Assembly: GCA_963854835.1 (NCBI GenBank)
Contig: OY978530.1
Location: 34,789,639-34,853,638, forward strand
DNA length: 64,000 bases
Reading direction: 5' to 3'
Source: Megamerina dolium
Lineage: Eukaryota; Arthropoda; Insecta; Diptera; Megamerinidae
Part shown: positions 32,876 to 44,884 of the stretch, piece by piece
Layout: each line of letters begins with the position of its first letter
Numbering within the stretch: the first letter of the stretch is position 1
Notes under the pieces: generated by a model
What the model was told of the DNA's origin: nothing
Database searches by the model: none
The model's input: the letters and a program-made list of their open reading frames with translations, nothing else
Program-made: the position numbers and the translations under genes

Positions 32876-33840
32876 CTTTAAAGCCGAATAGTTTTGAGGC
32901 CCATATTTGCTGACTTTCAACGTGGTGAGACGCTTACTGAATAATTTTTCTGAAAGTTTTCCGCAGACTGGCCGATTGGCCTATAAGCAGACATATCACT
33001 TGTATCTCGCATATTTGCCTTTGGTAGGACTTGAACATAAGCTTCCTTCCACATTTTGGGAAAGTACCTAACTCTGAGACATGCATTATACAGAGCAGTC
33101 AAAAACTTCAAATTAAGGTTGGCAAATGCAAGTATGATGTGAAATGGTAAGTACCTGGTGCTCTATTTGGACTCATCGTCGTAAAAGCTCGAGGTACTTA
33201 AAATTCAGTAAATTCTAAATCGTTAAGCTTCTCCAGCGTAGTTTTGATTTGCTCTCGTAGAAAATGGTTGTCAATGGTAGGATCTGCATTTTCGTCAGGA
33301 TAGAAGGGGTTTTAGCAGTTTCTTGACTTGTTTTTGTGAATATACTAGAATTTTTAAGCGCAGTGGGTGTACGTTGAGATGACGCATATTTTATTATGCG
33401 ATTAGTGAGTGACCACACCTTTTCGATAGCAAAAGTGTCGAAAATCGGATATCGATGCTTCTTTAAGCGCATGTGCATATTGTTTTTTCGCTTCCTAATG
33501 CTCTTCAGCTACCGCGTCGGTAGGTCTATTAGACTTACTCAGACTGCTCAACATATGATGTTGTTTGATACATTTTTCTTATAATATAATATCAGCTACG
33601 GCTTTACCGTGACCATTTGTAATAATTGAGCCCCATAGAGGATGCCACCCATTGAGATCACCGACAACTATCTGCAAAGACGAGGATGTTTCCACTAGAA
33701 AACCATTAATGGGTTGGAGTGTATTGAATTTGTCAATACCAAGCTCGACATATGCGCTCGCAATATATAGGTAACGCTGGTCAATGCAGAGCTTAATAAC
33801 TGTCAGATTGGATATAGAAAGCTGAGAAATTCCAAGTACA
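32876..33840 (-). pseudogene. R1-like LINE endonuclease to RT fingers
   Basis: Read right to left: YLYIASAYVELGIDK and the endonuclease block VVGDLNGWHPLWGS (about 33615-33675), then the linker HMRLKKHRYPIFDTFAIEKV, then the RT finger segment FLTALYNACLRVRYFPKMWK, VQVLPKANMRDTSDMSAYRP with IG following. Frame changes at about 33215, 33110 and 32950 mark it as dead. It continues at 31745-31995 after an inserted block. Confidence 0.75.
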
Positions 33841-34534
33841 CCAAGTACTGTGAATATTGAAGTGCAGCAAATTGCAGTTGCAGTTCAAGTTATTACTGCT
33901 TGAAAAGTTCAGGAATCTCAATTTGCAGAGCATAAGCAAATATTAGCTGTCAAAGTGGTGTAGATTATAATTTCCCGCCAAATGCTGATAAAATTTAAAA
34001 TTAAACCTTAAATTAAGACTTTAAACTTATCTAATTTATCCAAATTAAGATTAAGCCCAAAAGTACCACGAATATTTAAGCTTATGCACACTATAAAAAC
34101 TGTTAGCTAAATTTATATTTGTTTACGCCAGCAGTGACGTCTTGTCACTTATCACCATTGATGCGTGTGACGCGCGATAAACCGTGCGCAAATTACACAC
34201 GATTTGTGTTGCCTCACCTCACATCGATGGCGATAGATGACAGGACGCTGATGCAGCAGGGTTCGTTTAATTCTCTCTCTTCCTCTCATCTGTTTATGCC
34301 ATTGTCCTCATTCGCCATGCGCTTTTAATGACATTATCTAACATTCAGGCATTAACTATACGATTAATGGTAAATGAGAGTTGGGGAGATAGTTGAACCG
34401 GAACATATTTTTTATATGCAAAAAAAATCAGTCCCGTTGAACGATCGAATGTTCTTTTCTTTGCTCACTATGAGCTAACATTTTCTTAATCAGTAGAGTC
34501 AAAAGTAAAGTTGCAACGAGGCGGTTGTTCGTAA
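33841..34534. other. Unassigned region
   Basis: No supported gene or repeat is seen in this stretch. Confidence 0.45.
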
Positions 34535-34770
34535 TTTCAATTGTTCCAACCTTAGTCATATTATAAAACGTGTGTTAAACTTCAATTACTCTAACATAAT
34601 TTAAATTATAAAACGTGTGTTAAATTTCAATTATTCTAACATAATTTAAATTATAAAACGTGTTAACTTTCAATTATTCTAACATAATTTAAATTATAAA
34701 ATTATAATTTTAATTATTAAATTAAATTATAAAAATTTCAATTATTTCAACATTGTTTAAATTATAAGAC
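34535..34770. repeat. ~45-bp AT-rich tandem repeat
   Basis: Four to five imperfect units of the type ttataaaacgtgtgttaaa plus tttcaattattctaacataa follow one another, degrading toward the right end. Confidence 0.85.
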
Positions 34771-36161
34771 ATTACATCGTGAATATAACCTGAAATATAA
34801 GAACTTTGAACATGCATTTTTCCTCAAATGAACACCAATGTTCATCTACTCAGTGAATTAGTTCTTGGGTGGAAGATTGGTATCGCGTGTAGTATATGTG
34901 TAAAAGAAATAGCAACATCTTGCAAACTACTACACCTTGATATAAGTAAACTTTTAAATTGTACATTGACATTGAGGAAATGTGATTTTTCAATACCACT
35001 CGATGTTGTAATATGTAAAAGAAAAGTGCTAATAGTGTTTATAACTTTTTATGTATCATTAATTTTCTGATGCAATCGACCCTTCAAAATATCATAAAAT
35101 CAATTTCTGTTTTGTTAACAAATTTCAGCGGTGTTACGGTGACGAACAAATGTATGATCGGGGCTTAAAGATAATTGTGCATTGATGTTACGGGCAAATG
35201 ACCGAAACTATAATTGTGCATCGGTTCAGTGTAACAAGAAACAGCCGAACGTTCGATTACTCAGAATTTGTGCTTCTACATTTGTTGGTGAATATAAAAC
35301 CTGTTGCTAACACATACATATATTCTCAACATCGTCAGATCTTTTTACTTCATCTACGTCAAAGCCGTCCACTATCAGCTATACATCTACACAGCGGTTG
35401 CCAGGAGAAGACGACGACGACGAATGGTCGAATTCTTGACTTGTGAATCGTATCTGCAATATCCGTATTAAAGAAAATCATTATCTAATATTCCATTTCA
35501 TTGTAGACGTACGTCGCGCATCAAATAGTCAATTTTCTAATCATTCGTTTTTAGCAACTGATGTCACTGCCAGGCTAGTATCGTGACAGAAACAGAGTGA
35601 TGAAGTAGCAACGCCAACAACCCTATAGCCGGAGCTTGACAAAAACAACAAAGCAAGCAACATTTAACTCAGCAACAAATACAACGGGCATCTCCACAAC
35701 CAATGTAAAATAACAACAATAAGAAGGAATATGATCAGCAACTGATTCAACTACAGAAACAGCAGTCATTACGAATAATCGAAAACGTATACACTGCAGC
35801 GTCAGCATCTAGTGCAGCAGAAACCACAGCAGAATCATCATCACCATCATCTTCACATCAACGGCAACAATCATAAGTTTAACAGACACAGCACATCACC
35901 CACAACAGCGGCAGCAGCATCATTCCCACATCAACCACACCAGCAGCAGAAACACGGTCTGTTTCCATGATGTGCCAATCTTCGTACAGTGAGTACAATC
36001 TCACTTCTAAGTAAGTCAATTTGCACACTCATATATCTGTACCTATACCCTTATACCTACCCTCATAAACAATATTCAATACAAAATTTATGAAAAATCT
36101 ATAAATATTAAGTTTTTTTACATATATAAAACGAAAGACATTTGTGCTGCATTGACATATT
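34771..36161. other. Unassigned region ending in CAA/CAG-rich sequence
   Basis: Frames at 34828-35070 and 35198-35446 have no recognised similarity. Bases 35630-35960 are rich in CAA and CAG with a few CAT runs. By position the last part may be the 5' UTR of the Jockey element that follows. Confidence 0.4.
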
Positions 36162-37410
36162 ATGGATGTCGGTAGCTCTCCCCCAACGGCGCATCAACAT
36201 CCTACAACTTTAACAAATGTAACAAACACTACAACAACAACTTTAGCAATAACATCAAACATTATAATAACAACAGCAAATACCGCCACCACTATTACTG
36301 AAACTCAACTCGCCCCAAAATAGTTTTGGAAAAAGCTGATATAGTCGCCATAAAAAATATTAAATTTGCTTTTGTCAGATTGCGCTGTAACTCATTAAGC
36401 GAACTTGCGAAAAAACAAGCCCAAAGTACTTCTGAAAACTGTAAAAAATACAAAAAGAACTTTAGAAAGCCTAGAAAAACGAAAGCAGCCATCAAAACAA
36501 CAAAAAACAACTGATCAGTATTGGCTCAGTGGTAATCAAAACCGATTCAAGGAACTTCAGGTTGAGGAAACCAACCCCACCAAATTTGTTAAAAGGCAAA
36601 TTAAATCCCCGCCAATATTTGTAGATAGAGTGATCGACATTCAGCCTCTGATTGATCTTCCAAATCAAACTGCAAAATATCAGTTTGAAATTGAAGTCAT
36701 TAACTCTGCTCGAGTCAAAATTCAACATAAAACAAAAGAGGTGTATTCAGGAATTAGAAAAAATGAAAAATTGAATTTTATACATACAAACCAAAAAATG
36801 AAAGGAGCCTTAAAGTAATCTTAAGAGATCTTCACGCATCTATTAAAACTGCTGTCATAAAAGATGCACTTCTTGGATTTGGTAATAATGAGAAAAATAC
36901 CTATGTTTGTGATCGATCTCGACCCAAAAACAAATAATAAGGAAGTCTACAATGTAAAATTTTTGGTTTACACCAAAGTTGCTTTTGAATCACAACATTC
37001 CAAACGTGAAATTCTATAGTGCTCAAATACGGGCACACAAAATCATATTGCAGACGTAAGCCCAAATGCATCAAATACGCTGGTGATCATATTTCATCTG
37101 AATGTTCCCAAAAAACTAAATCACCAAATGTTAAGTGTGCGCTACGTGAAGGCAGCCTCCTGCCAACTACAAAGGTTGTTCCGTTTATCGAAAACTTCAT
37201 CAACAAACGTTTTTTAAGAACAAAAACGAAAAAATAGTGCAGAAAAATTTACATCAGGAAAAAAATAAAGAACAAACTGTTTCATCGAACTCTCAGAACG
37301 TTAGTTACGCTCAAATGGTCAGAGGTCAAACATCTCAAAATAATCCAGCGAATATCCAATCGCCAAATTCATCCAGCCAAATTGATTCACTAATAAAATG
37401 AAAGAAATGA
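36162..37410 (+). pseudogene. Jockey-type LINE ORF1 (Gag-like)
   Basis: From the ATG at 36162 (MDVGSSPPTAHQHPTTLTN) a low-complexity Thr-rich N-terminus leads to KSPPIFVDRVIDIQPLIDLP, the start of the conserved Jockey Gag domain, then KLNFIHTNQKMKGALK. After a frameshift near 36815 comes VIKDALLGFGNNE. Retroviral-like zinc knuckles follow at about 37020-37115 (KYGHTKSYCRRKPKCIKYAG, then DHISSEC), with one Cys replaced by Tyr. The end is SYAQMVRGQTSQNNPANIQS, a usual Jockey ORF1 tail. Stops and shifts make it inactive. This ORF packages element RNA in live copies. Confidence 0.78.
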
Positions 37411-37469
37411 TGTCATTTGTAAAATGACAAGTCTCCTAACAAAAATTCTTTAAAATAGTACGCTCTGCC

Positions 37470-37624
37470 GCTGAAAATTGTTTTGTAGAATACAAATGGG
37501 CTTGCCCGTGAAATCCAAGAAATACAATTATTTATTGATCAAAATAATATTGATGCGTGGTAATATCTAAAACGCACTTTACAAAACAACTTTGTTAAAA
37601 TACTAAACTATAAAATTTTCCATA
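37470..37624 (+). pseudogene. Jockey-type LINE ORF2 start (endonuclease N-terminus)
   Basis: One frame reads NGLAREIQEIQLFIDQNNID, the first helix of the Jockey endonuclease, then NFVKILNYKIFH, where the mariner insertion begins. The domain resumes at 38889 with HPNGTAHG, the block that normally follows. Confidence 0.75.
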
Positions 37625-38886
37625 CTTCGAGGGCGGTACCAGGCCTACCCTACCTAACAAAGAAAACACAACAAATTTGGAAAAATGTAACTTTATTTCT
37701 CCACATAATCTCCTTTTAGCTCTATACATTTTTCACAGCGATATTCTATTGCTTCGATACACTGTTTATAGTATGAACTGTCTAGCTCATTAAAATAACC
37801 ATCTACCGCAGACTCCACCACTTCATTGTTTGCAAATCTTCTACCACCAAGCCAATTTTTCAAGTAAATAGAAAATAATCCGAAGGAGCTAAATCTGGCG
37901 AATAAGGTGCGTGCTGAAGCAATTTGAGCTTTAACTTATTGATTTTGACCATCGCAAGAGCGCACGTGTGAACTGGTGCATTGTCTTGATGAAACAACAA
38001 TTTATTTTTCGCTAAATGCTGACTTTTTTCTTTAATTTCATCACTTAAACGGTGCAACAAATTAGCATAATACTCGCCGTTGATTGTTTTTCCTTTTTGA
38101 AGATAATCAATAAAAATGATCCTCCGTGCATCCCAAAAACAGACGCCATAACTTTGCCTGCAGATGGAACTGTCTTCGCCTTCTTTGGACACGATTCTTC
38201 CCTTTCAGTTCACTGTTTTGACTGCTCCTTTGTCTCAGCTGTGAAGTGGTGGACCCATGTCTCATCTACGATTACAAATCGACGCAAAAACTCGGCTCTA
38301 TTACTGTGAAACATCGCCAAGCACTCTATTGAAACATCTACACAACATTGTTTTTGTTCTATTGTGAGCAAATGCGGCCCCATCTTGCACACAGCTTTTT
38401 CATCTCCAAATTTTCGGTCAATATATGATGTATAGCACTTTTTGAAATGCTTGTAATTTCATCTAGCTCACGCACATTAAGCCGGCGATCATCCAATACC
38501 ATTTTGTGGATTTTTTTAAACGTTTCTGGCGTGGCCACCTCAATTGGTTGACAACTAAGGTGTTCGTCTTGGCAGCTCGTTCGACCTCGTTTTAACTCTG
38601 CCTCCCAATATTTTTTGGTCGTAAAAGAAGGAGCAGACTCCCCCAGAGTAGGATCTAGTTCGGCTTTAATATTCGTTGGACTGAGACCTTTCAAATGGAT
38701 GTATTGCATTACATAACGGTGACCAATTTTTTCCATGTTTACAAATTCACTGAGGTCTTTAACTATAGATGGCTTCAACAAAAGTACTAAACAACGTGGC
38801 GCCTTGAAACTTATAAAGTTGCCGCTTTTCACCAAAATAATTTTTTTCAAACTATGTCAGGTCGGGTAGTTCTGGGACCACCGTCG
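37625..38886 (-). mobile_element. mariner element with TIRs and TA duplication
   Basis: Terminal inverted repeats of about 30 bp face each other: cttcgagggcggtaccaggc at the left and the imperfect complement of ctgggaccaccgtcg at the right. TA dinucleotides at 37623-37624 and 38887-38888 are the duplicated target. The length of 1262 bp is typical of mariner. It interrupts the Jockey endonuclease. Confidence 0.88.
37680..38740 (-). pseudogene. mariner transposase (D,D34D), frameshifted
   Basis: It starts at MEKIGHRYVMQYIHLKGLSP (about 38737). A helix-turn-helix region with TKKYWEAELKRGRTSCQDEH and DDRRLNVRELDEI follows. The catalytic acids appear in VIVDETWVHHF (first Asp), FHQDNAPVHT (second) and APYSPDLAPSDYF (third), and 34 residues separate the last two, the mariner signature. 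The C-terminal end is IEYRCEKCIELKGDYVEK near 37690. Frameshifts near 38385, 38200 and 37862 split it into at least four frames. Domain order and size match the usual ~345-residue mariner transposase. Confidence 0.88.
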
Positions 38887-38888
38887 TA

Positions 38889-41226
38889 TGCATCCTAATG
38901 GGACCGCTCATGGGCAATAATTATAAAAAGCAGCATTAAGCACTACGAATCCAGCCATTATAAAACTGATGAAATTTAAGCCAGTAATGTTAACGTTGAA
39001 GACACAGATGGAGAAATCGCAATTTCATCAGGGTATAGCCGTCCGAAACACAGCATCAAAAATTAAAAATACATTGATTTTTTCAATAGACTTGGTAGAC
39101 AATTCATACCTGGTGGCGATTATAACGCAGAAAACATTTTTTGGAGATCAAGTCTTACAACTTCTAAAGGTCGTGAACTATTAGTGGCATTCAAGACCTA
39201 AAAATTATCAGTTCTATGGTATGGCCAGCAGACCGTTCAAAAACACCAGATACCTTAGATTTCTTCATAACCAAGGGATTTTCAAATTGGCGAACTCATT
39301 GTTGCTCAGTAATTAGTAAAAATTTTCTAGCTGCTGACAAAAAATGCGAACTACATTCGAACGGGTCTGACTGGGATTGTATCAGAACTACTTTCTCAAG
39401 TTTTCTGGATATGTATTTACCATTAAAAGCAGAAGATGGTATAGACTGCGCCATGCACCATTTTACAACTTGCGCGCAGGAAGCAGCATGGAATTCAACT
39501 CCACCTGTTATGTAAAGACGGCTCTTCCTAAACTTTAGCGAGCTGTTAAAAAAAAATTAACCAAAAGCGGCAGGCCTTAAAGCGATGGCAGCAAACACGA
39601 CACCCAGATGATAAATCCGAATTAAACAAAATCACTAAGAACTAAGAGCCCTCCTGGAAGATGAGAAAAATTCCTCTCTTGCAGAACTGATTACTCACTT
39701 TGGAAAGTGCTTAAGAAAGTAAATAAAAGTGTAGACCACTCCTCGCCTTTAAAAACACAAAACCGTTCTTGAAAGCGAAGCGATCCAGAAAAGGTTTGCA
39801 CATTTTTTTTCTCACCTTCTTTTAGTTTTCACCCCAAATAATACTGAATGAGAACACAACTTCAATATCGATGTTGAAAAGTACTTAACTGAGTGCCACC
39901 ATTTAGAACTACCTATTAAAAATTTCACAAGAAATGAAATTTGCATGACAATTAAATTGAATTGAATTAGCAAAAGCTCCCGGATTTGATTTAATAATTG
40001 CCAAAGTCCTAAAAGAGCTTCTTTACTCAGCCACTACCGTCCTCATGTATGTGTTCAATGCCTCACAAAGAAGATGTTATTTTCCAACTCAGTGGAAAGT
40101 TGCTGAAGTGAAACTGGTTTTAAAATCTGGAAAAACAGGAGAATATGTCAAGTCCTACCGTCCTATTACCTTACTGCCCATCCTTTACAAAGTATTCGAA
40201 GTTTTAATCATCACCCGCTTAACGCCAGAAATTGAGTCCAGGAACATTATTCTCAATCATCAATTTGGGTTTCGAAAATCATATATTACTATCGAACAAA
40301 TTCACAGATTAGTTGAAGAAATCCACTTGACTTACGAAAAAAAGGAATACTGCACAGAGACTTTCCTAGATATTTCGCAACCTTCGATAAAACTTGGCAT
40401 GTGGGCTTATTATACAAAGTTAAAAAATTCTTTCCGTTAAATATATACCTCATAATAAAATCGTACCTATCGAACCGACATCTTTATATTAAACAGGGAG
40501 AAACCTGAACGTCTCAACACAGTATACAGACTAGAGTACCTCAAAGAAGTGTAATGGGTCCCATTTTGTACTTAATCTTTACATCAGACCTGCTTGCTCC
40601 TGAAAATGTAGTACTTGGCACATTCGCTGACGATACAACCATTTTTTTTTTCAGATATAAATGCAATTACTACAACACAAAACCTACAAAACAGTCTCAA
40701 TAAAGTATCGAAACCGCTAAAAAAATGGCGAATAAAAATAAATTAAAATAAATCTGTCCAAGTTAATTTCACACTGAAAAAATTTTCTTGCCCACCAGTT
40801 AAAATTAACAAAGCAAATGAATCTAAATATCTTGGCTTATATCTTGACCGAAGATTGACATGGAAGAATCACATTTATACCAAGAGGAAAGCATTGGGCT
40901 TAAAACTACGAAATTTCTACTGGCTCTTTCGCAGAAATTCTCATTTGTCAGTTGAAATTACACTTCTTTTGTACAAATCAGTGATATAACCGGTGGGGAC
41001 ATATAGCATTAAACTTTGGGGTACCGCGTTTAACTCTAACGTTGAAATCCTTCAACGCTTCCAATCGAAATTACTACATATTCCATATGTTAAAGATGAA
41101 ATCAAATTATTTGCTATTAAATACCTATACCGTATTGAAACACATTCAAATGACTTGGTATTAAACCTAATGTCCCCTCTAACCTCTTTTCTAAGATTGA
41201 AAAGAAAAGCAATAAAAGTACTGTAA
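38889..41226 (+). pseudogene. Jockey-type LINE endonuclease and RT
   Basis: After the mariner, HPNGTAHG resumes the endonuclease, followed by a GGDYNAKN block (about 39110-39135) and RPFKNTRYLRFLHNQG-like sequence. RT begins with LAKAPGFDLIIAKVLKEL (39965), then CYFPTQWKVAEVKLVLKSGK, SYRPITLLPILYKVFEVLI, HQFGFRKSY and FLDISQP (motif A, damaged). The catalytic block reads LAHSLTIQP through a frameshift (for FADDT, about 40625), and the thumb has SKYLGLYLDRRLTWKNHI. The last frame includes IKLWGTAFNSNVEILQRFQS. Multiple stops. A poly-T-like region follows 41226. Confidence 0.8.
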
Positions 41227-41329
41227 TATTTTTCTTTTTCTTTTTTTTGAATTCAACAATTGAATTTATTTTTGTATTTGGGTGCTTTAATGGATGCATA
41301 CCTCGCATGTCTATCTAGTTTTAAGAACT

Positions 41330-42220
41330 TACAATTGAAATTTTTTTTTTAATGGTTCGGATATTAGGGGTATATTTAAGAGAATAGACATAAAATATAC
41401 AAGAAGCTCATTGTGGGCAGTGTTACAATGATTAACATTGATCTGTATAATGCTTAATGTTTTAACAGCCCCAATCTGTACGCGTGTATATTCACTGCTG
41501 CATGATCTGGATTTACGGACAGTGCTTGGCACTTGATGATGAGTGTGTCTCATTAATTTTATTGTTGGCTTTCGTATTCTTATTGACACAATTAAAACAT
41601 TTTAATTTGATGAGATCATCTTTATGCGGACAATTAGTATACGTATGATCCTTGGCATATTACATATGACGTTTACAAGATCAATAGTATCTACTTCTTT
41701 GGGAATGCCTTAAATAATTACCATTGGTCGCCTGCTTTTTGCATTATCAGCTTTTAGTAATGAGACACTGGATAGCTTTAGCTTCGCCTCGTCACGTTGC
41801 TCTGAATTGTCAAATTCTATGCAGACTTTATTGTTAGATACCGGGAATAGTTTGGAAGGGGCAAATTTTCAGTAACAGATTTCATAAAGACTTTAATAAT
41901 GTCTGAGTGCTTTGCGTTCTCATCCTCTGCTGCGCTGATCACAATAGCTGGTTTAGTAACGGGGTCTAGCTTTATTATCTAGCCCCATTTGCATAACTAA
42001 CTTTCGCTTTGCTTCAGCGATTTTAGTGACTCCTTTAAATCTGATAATTCCTCATGCATTACACGAATCAATGATTCGATTAGAGGAACAAGTGCTGCTA
42101 ATTTTACTATTTCATCGTTTATGGAGTTTTAATCTCGCGTTTCATATTTCCTGCATCTCCTAGCTGTTTCCTTATTTCATTTGAAATCGAGTTAATTGCA
42201 TAAATTATTGTTGCTGGTGA
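41330..42220 (-). pseudogene. R1-like LINE ORF1 and endonuclease start
   Basis: Right to left: a helical segment IVKLAALVPLIESLIRVMHE (about 42060-42120), RRPMVII and GIPKEVDTIDLVNVI (about 41690-41735), then Cys/His knuckles CKRHM...YAKDHTYTNC and CFNC (about 41600-41670). In the next frame IIQINVNHCNTAHNELLVYF begins the R1-type endonuclease. It stops at LISEPLKKK near 41345, next to the 3' end of the Jockey copy. Only the 5' part of the element survives. Confidence 0.65.
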
Positions 42221-42693
42221 GCTCTTATTTAATTGTCTATACTGTCAGATTGTTTATAATGCCGATTGTAAAAAAAACGATCAGCTGATGTATTAGTTGT
42301 AGCTATATTAAAAAAAATTTTTTGTGCATAAACTAACTACAACCTGAAATCTCTGATGATTACTTTAATGTGAAGAGTAATACACACTAACGGAGCACCT
42401 ATCAGCTGTCCTTAGGAGTTTCGCTGCTACGTCGATTTATGTGAACCATTTTAATGTTAACTATCTACCAGTTATTTTATTTTATTTTACTGAACATCAC
42501 GTTCTCTCTGTGATGGAGAACTAAGAATGTTATTGATTACCTGACCCCTTATAGTCATAACAATATGCATGCACACACAAGCACAGATACATACCAACTA
42601 TATAGCTTGAAACCTAAGCAGCATCATTAACTGTCACAATATGCATACTCACGCACGCACTTATCAACTACATAGCTGACATTCGACACACGA
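42221..42693. other. Spacer with partial dispersed CA-rich repeat (copy 2)
   Basis: Bases 42545-42690 match the repeat at 43600 (ccttatag..ataac.atatgcatgca, then cacacacaagcacag, tacataccaac, and a shortened tagctga block). The rest is unassigned. Confidence 0.55.
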
Positions 42694-43580
42694 ATGTCCT
42701 TTGAGGATAATTTTGTTGCAGTTAATGACAACAAAGGTGTACGGAGCGTTATCGCGTATCGTGGCAAATCTAGGCGGACCACATGCGTTAGACGAAAGTT
42801 ACTAGCAACGGTTATAACTTCTATCTATGCAGCCTCGATCTGGTTAGAAGCTATACCGGGACGTATAAGTCTGGCATTCGGCGACATATCGCCTGAGTGC
42901 ATTACAAGTGGCTAGCGGTTTCCGTACAGTATCTAATGATGCGATACTAGTTATCACAAGTATGCCACCAATACATGTTATAGCGCGCGAACTACAGCGG
43001 ATAAACACAACGGGTCCGGGGGCATCGAAACGAGATGAGAAACAGCGCAGTATTCATGCATGGCAAAAAATATAGGAAAAATCTGAGAACGGTAGATGGA
43101 CGTATGCCCTGATTCCTTACGTTGATAAATAGAACAACCGTAAACACGGAGAACATGACTTCTACCTGACACAGCTGCTAAGTGGAAACGAATGCTTTAA
43201 GCAATACCTCCACCACTTTAAATACGGGGACAACTCGGTATGTTCAAATTGCCTCACCAAGGTCAGAGGACCATTATTACTGTAGCCTTCGGCGAAGCCG
43301 CCACAATGGCGAATATAGTGCCCTACATGTGCGACTTGCCTCAAAAATGGCAAATTGTACAAGCAGCGGCGGTAAAAATTATGATAATACACCGTTGGAT
43401 TGAGCGTCAAAGAGTGACGAATCGTGAACGCGGAAACCATGGTAACAGTGGCCCGACCTAACACCAGATGGTTACGAACTAGACAGACCATAACAGACGA
43501 TTGAGTAGCAGTGCTTCACGTGGCCTCCCGACGAAATAATTTGCGGTTGTTCCGGGAGGAGCTTACTGTCTGACGTGAGG
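42694..43580 (+). pseudogene. R1-like LINE C-terminus
   Basis: RISLAFGDISPECI matches the R1 thumb end (R-x-S-L-A-Y-R-T-x-S). NGRWTYALIPYVDK and RKHGEHDFYLTQLLSGNECF follow (about 43090-43205), then FKQYLHHFKYGDNSVCSNCL, the C-terminal zinc region of R1-type elements. The part after 43270 is frameshifted. It lies on the opposite strand to the R1-like ORF1 fragment 500 bases to its left, so the two are not one simple copy. Confidence 0.72.
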
Positions 43581-43599
43581 AGATTTTTAGCGGGTTAAA

Positions 43600-44150
43600 G
43601 TCTCACACATATATCTCACTCCTTATAGCTATAACCATATGCTTGCACACACAAGCACATGTACATACCAACCACATAGCTGATAAGCTAGACCTTAGAA
43701 ACAGCATTAGCTGTCACCATATGCATACACACACGCGCACATATATCAACCGCATAGCTGATAAGCTAGGCCCAGCCAACAGCATTAGCTATCACTGGGC
43801 CTAAGCAGCATCTTTATCTTTCACCATATGGATATACACACGCCCATATGCATATCAACCACATAGTTTATAAGCTAGCCCTACAGCTTCCTACGATTAT
43901 ACTCTCCGGTTGCCTCAACTCACATCACCAGCATTATCGCCTTCTCTCATTCGACCGATTCTCCATCGAGTCACACCCTCTCACCCTCTCACACACATGC
44001 ATGGAGATAGCTTCATACCATCTAAGCCACGTCCCCATAACCTCTCACTCTCACTCGCACACAGATAACTTCATAGATAGCACGCTATCTCTTTCGCATT
44101 CACACTATCCTCCCTCATGCTGTCCAACTCTTACATACACACCTAGATAG
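43600..44150. repeat. Dispersed CA-rich repeat, copy 3
   Basis: The best-preserved copy: blocks cacatagctgataagctaga and cgcatagctgataagctagg about 95 bases apart, separated by aacagcattagctgtcacca. A diverged third block, cacatagtttataagctagc, follows. Then ggttgcctcaactcacatca, as in the 30085-30505 copy, and a CT-rich tail. It begins just after the R1-like 3' fragment. Confidence 0.7.
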
Positions 44151-44884
44151 CTGATCCAGAATCCCCATATTTATACTACTAATTGCTATCATAAACACAA
44201 ATGACAGAACATTTAGTAGCTGATGTAGATCAGATACTAAAAACAATAGGCTCTCTTCGCACACATCTTAGACACGCGCGCAGCATTAACATTTTTGGAA
44301 CCGCGTAAAAGTACAATGTAAAGCAGGCACAGTAGATGATGATGCTCTACGAACTTAGTTAAACACACTACAAGTTATATAAATGCTAAATATAGTACTT
44401 GTATACAACTTCACGGCTTTCTTATTTTAAATTACAATATAAATATTATAAAATAAATTGTGAATTAACGCAAATTAAATAGCGCCGAATGGCATAATCA
44501 AGCGAACGATCGAACGAATCGATAGATCGAACGAAAGTCGTTGATAGTTGGACGAGAGATGAAACGAGTAATGGGTTTCCGTATGGTAACTATGAAATAG
44601 GGTAAAGGTAAATAGGAAAGTATACGAAGGTATTAAATATAAAAATGCATTACTCCAATATCTATTCATTTCACCTTTCATTAAATGTTTTTGTTAATAA
44701 ACTTTTCGCTGCTAATCACGCAACCAGGCTACAAAAACACACCAATACAGAAGCTTCAACACTTTGGTATGAAGCAATATATACGAGGAGATTAAAAAGA
44801 ACGTAGCCACAAGATCTTATGGCTACTACTCAATAAATGAAAATAATGAACATAAAAATATTACTTGTTATTTTATTTCCAAGT
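44151..44884. other. Unassigned AT-rich region
   Basis: No gene recognised. A cluster of short direct repeats (gaacga, cgatcgaacga) lies at 44502-44535. Confidence 0.4.
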
